Assembly: GCA_900551925.1 (NCBI GenBank)
Contig: URXR01000056.1
Span: 1 to 7,428, forward strand
Length of the DNA: 7,428 nt
DNA from: an uncultured Mycoplasmatota bacterium
GTDB lineage: Bacteria > Bacillota_I > Bacilli_A > RF39 > UBA660
Direction of reading: 5' to 3'
How positions within the stretch are numbered: position 1 is the stretch's first letter; every line of letters begins with the position of its first letter. Positions 5,354 to 7,428 of the stretch are shown piece after piece. Under the pieces are notes generated by a model. That model made no database searches. It was not told the origin of the DNA and was given only the letters and a program-made list of their open reading frames with translations. A program made the translations under genes and the position numbers.

Positions 5354-7428
5354 TTATTCTAAATTAAATTTTTCCACATCGTACAAATAATTGTGAAGTA
5401 ATTCATCTTCTGTTAAGGCTTTGTTGTAAACACGAATTGAATAGATTTCACCATTAAAGAAATATGATGAAGTACTTATTCCTCCAATATATATAGCTGG
5501 ATTTGGTGTCCTAGCATTCCATGTTACCGTCCTATCATCTAATAAATTAACTTTATTATAAAACTTATAATTTTTATCATTTCTTACACTTGTCATTAAA
5601 TACATTTTATTTAAATCACTACTTGTTAATGTTATAGATTGATATGCATTATTTGAAGAACCATCTGCTGTTTGATAACTAAATACTCCTGAAGAATTTA
5701 TCCAAATAGAACCATATTGTAATACTGCTGTTCCACTATTTATTGTGTTAAAAACAGATTGAGAACCAGATTTAATTTGTTTTGGTTTTACTAATACCTC
5801 AATAGTATGTTCTTTAGAAATATTATATATTGCTCCACTTGTTTTGTAAGCATAATCATTTGTTCCATCAAATGATAAATGATTTGATTGCCATGTTGCT
5901 CCGCTTATTGTAACATTATTCCCTGTGCCACTTAAATCTTTCCACGTTGTTGAAGTATAATTTTTTGTTGTTCCTGTATTAGCGTAACCATCATACCATA
6001 ATACTAAATTATCTTGAACATATCCATTATAAGCATCAGTATAGGCATTTATTCTATGTCCATTACTTGTTTCTATACCAGCTTCATCTATTACTTCAGT
6101 CCATGAACTATTGTCACTACTTACTGAAGTTATATTATCATAATAACTTCTAGGATTTCCAAAGTAATTCCACACTGCTATCTCATCTAAATCATATGTA
6201 TCTCCTAAATCTACTGTTATACATTGATTTGTACTATTAGAAGAAGTAGCAGCATAATTACTATAAGTTATATCCCCATCTGTTATTCTGGAGTATGGAT
6301 ATGAAGAAATTGCTGCCGCTGTTCCTGTTACTGTTTTTCCTTTAGCTATATTTATACCATCTTTTATTGCTTGTAATTCTATCCAGTGACCATCTCCATT
6401 TACAGTATTTCCAAATATACAATTTTTTATATATCTCACATTATCCAGTTTAGTTGTTTTCTTTTCTGGTTTTTCTCGCACATAAGTTATTTTAGCATAA
6501 CCATTTCCTTCATTCTGTCCTTCAACCATTTTTCCTCCGATAAAGTATTTACCACTATAATGCAAAGTTTGGTTGGTATGAGTTATTGTCGTACTTTCTA
6601 GAACACTATTTACTCCGGCATAGCCTGATATATATGAAGAACCTCCACCTCCAGCCCAATTTCCATTTGATAAACCTGAAGCTCCGCTTCCTCCATAGTA
6701 TCCTGAACCGCCACCACCTCCACCTCCTTTGTCAGTGCTAGCCATATTCCCATTTGCTCCACCATAGCCGCCTTTTCCAAATGATCCTGCTGTTCCATTT
6801 GATTTAGCTGAAGCATATTTTGTCGGTGCTGCTCCTCCAGCAATTTGGGTTCCAGGGTTACCTTGATTCACTTGATAATCGGCATAAACAGTTTCTGTAC
6901 CATAAAGAGTTCCTCCATTTGGATAGCTATATCTACTACTACCTATTGGACCTCCACCAGCTCCAGCGACCATTATTCTACTTATTAATGATGAAGTATT
7001 ATCCCAATTACCTCCTACTAATCTTACATCTGTTGCTCCTCCTCCAGTTCCGCCACAAGCTCCTGTTTGTCCTGATAATGCTATTCCTCCACCATTGAAT
7101 TCATAACCTGTACTTCTACAATTAGTATTAGATTCTGCTCCTTTTTGTCCTACATAAAAGTATAATACCTCTCCTTTTTCTAAATATATATATCCACTTG
7201 TTTTGGCTCCTAAACCAAAATATGATCCACTATAAAAATTAGAATTAACGTATCCTCCAGAAGCTCCAGCCATTTCTATATAATAGTATCCATCTTTAGG
7301 AACTTCATATTCTTGAGAATCTCCTGTATAACTAAAAACTGTTGTCTTATTTAATAAAGTGTCTACCACTACTTCTATAGTTTTTTCTCCTTTTATTGTA
7401 TCTGTAAATAAAGCATAAGAATTTTTTG
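5354..7428 (-). CDS. Surface protein: ALK-like glycine-rich domain, F5/8C-like domain, LamG-like domain (N-terminus beyond the right edge)
   Basis: There are 690 visible residues. The frame is open to base 7428, so the GTG at 7369 is not the true start: 19 in-frame codons precede it (KNSYALFTDTIKGEKTIEV) and no ribosome binding site stands before it. Counting from that GTG: residues 10-297 form a glycine-rich domain like PF12810, opening with FSYTGDSQEYEVPKDGYYYI and holding GTGGGATDVRL, SRIMVAGAGGG, GGGGGGGSGYYGG and GGGGSSYISG. Residues about 311-430 look like an F5/8 type C (discoidin) domain (WIELQAIKDG, ITDGD, CITVDLGDTYDLDEIAVW). Residues 454-658 look like LamG/concanavalin-A (LVLWYDGYANTG, WKDLSGTGNN, LSFDGTNDY, GEIYSIRVYNKALTEDEL). 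F5/8C and LamG domains commonly bind carbohydrate or host matrix, so a secreted adhesin is inferred. There is no LPXTG or C-terminal membrane segment; anchoring is unknown. Four cysteines are visible (84, 105, 317, 383). Confidence 0.9.
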   Translation of the reverse strand, partial: KNSYALFTDTIKGEKTIEVVVDTLLNKTTVFSYTGDSQEYEVPKDGYYYIEMAGASGGYVNSNFYSGSYFGLGAKTSGYIYLEKGEVLYFYVGQKGAESNTNCRSTGYEFNGGGIALSGQTGACGGTGGGATDVRLVGGNWDNTSSLISRIMVAGAGGGPIGSSRYSYPNGGTLYGTETVYADYQVNQGNPGTQIAGGAAPTKYASAKSNGTAGSFGKGGYGGANGNMASTDKGGGGGGGSGYYGGSGASGLSNGNWAGGGGSSYISGYAGVNSVLESTTITHTNQTLHYSGKYFIGGKMVEGQNEGNGYAKITYVREKPEKKTTKLDNVRYIKNCIFGNTVNGDGHWIELQAIKDGINIAKGKTVTGTAAAISSYPYSRITDGDITYSNYAATSSNSTNQCITVDLGDTYDLDEIAVWNYFGNPRSYYDNITSVSSDNSSWTEVIDEAGIETSNGHRINAYTDAYNGYVQDNLVLWYDGYANTGTTKNYTSTTWKDLSGTGNNVTISGATWQSNHLSFDGTNDYAYKTSGAIYNISKEHTIEVLVKPKQIKSGSQSVFNTINSGTAVLQYGSIWINSSGVFSYQTADGSSNNAYQSITLTSSDLNKMYLMTSVRNDKNYKFYNKVNLLDDRTVTWNARTPNPAIYIGGISTSSYFFNGEIYSIRVYNKALTEDELLHNYLYDVEKFNLE

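Noticed and set aside
6386..6601. Plus-strand open frame of 71 codons
   Set aside because: Antisense to the surface-protein gene, Ser/Ile/Phe-rich, without a Shine-Dalgarno sequence.
6708..6728. Glycine-codon tract as a phase-variable simple repeat
   Set aside because: The run encoding seven glycines uses mixed GGN codons rather than a pure homopolymer or long identical unit, so slippage is not specifically favoured.
6610..6843. Minus-strand open frame of 77 codons within the glycine-rich region
   Set aside because: Out-of-frame reading of the GGN-rich coding sequence; the composition (Gln/Glu/Val) is an artefact of frame shift and no start signal precedes it.
6820..7098. Plus-strand open frame of 92 codons
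   Set aside because: Antisense to the glycine-rich domain; Leu-rich because complementing glycine/alanine codons gives such triplets, with no ribosome binding site or homology visible.
1..7428. CRISPR array, tRNA or rRNA gene, insertion sequence or prophage module
   Set aside because: No regularly spaced direct repeats, tRNA cloverleaf, rRNA core, transposase motif or phage structural gene was recognised on either strand. The surface protein's domains also occur in phage tail proteins, but its export-signal-like start and neighbours favour a cellular gene.

Overview
The window is AT-rich DNA (roughly 30% G+C by eye) with strong AGGAGG-type ribosome binding sites, sigma-A-type -35/-10 boxes and standard TGG tryptophan codons. 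The Lys/Glu/Asn/Ile-rich proteins, a TrmB close to the Bacillus type, a YtxG/YtxH-like pair, a MurE-family ligase and TasA/SipW-type secretion signatures point to a low-G+C Firmicute. My best guess is a walled relative of the Mollicutes within the Bacilli (Erysipelotrichales or RF39-like gut lineages). That placement is inferred from style and gene content, not from a marker gene search. No rRNA, tRNA, CRISPR array or insertion sequence is visible, and no stretch over 300 bases lacks a gene.

Layout. (1) Bases 1-520, minus strand: the first 173 residues of a secreted TasA/camelysin-like protein, running off the left edge, with a near-consensus promoter (554-582). (2) Bases 584-3665, minus strand: a compact cluster transcribed as trmB, then a lipoprotein of unknown function, a 324-residue highly charged disordered protein, a DUF948/YtxG-like membrane protein and a YtxH protein, ending in a clear intrinsic terminator (584-613). 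From the lipoprotein onward the genes are 1-15 bases apart. (3) Bases 3674-5313, plus strand: a 75-residue Asn/Met/Pro-rich coiled-coil protein, then a divergent MurE-type ligase whose start lies one base after the preceding stop and has no Shine-Dalgarno sequence of its own. (4) Bases 5312-5343: a hairpin shared by two convergent transcripts. (5) Bases 5354-7428, minus strand: a large surface protein (ALK-like glycine-rich domain, F5/8C-like domain, LamG-like domain) whose frame stays open to the right edge.

How the genes fit together. Most of the window concerns the cell envelope: a peptidoglycan precursor ligase, a lipoprotein, small membrane and coiled-coil proteins, and two exported proteins at the edges that share an S-Y-A-L-(L/F)-T motif near the export signal. 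The trmB...YtxG-YtxH order recalls the B. subtilis region in which sftA (a septal DNA translocase) and murC lie between these genes. The charged 324-residue protein sits in the corresponding gap and carries a short motif that, from memory, resembles one in the disordered N-terminal part of SftA-type translocases. This is the most interesting hypothesis here and it is unproven.
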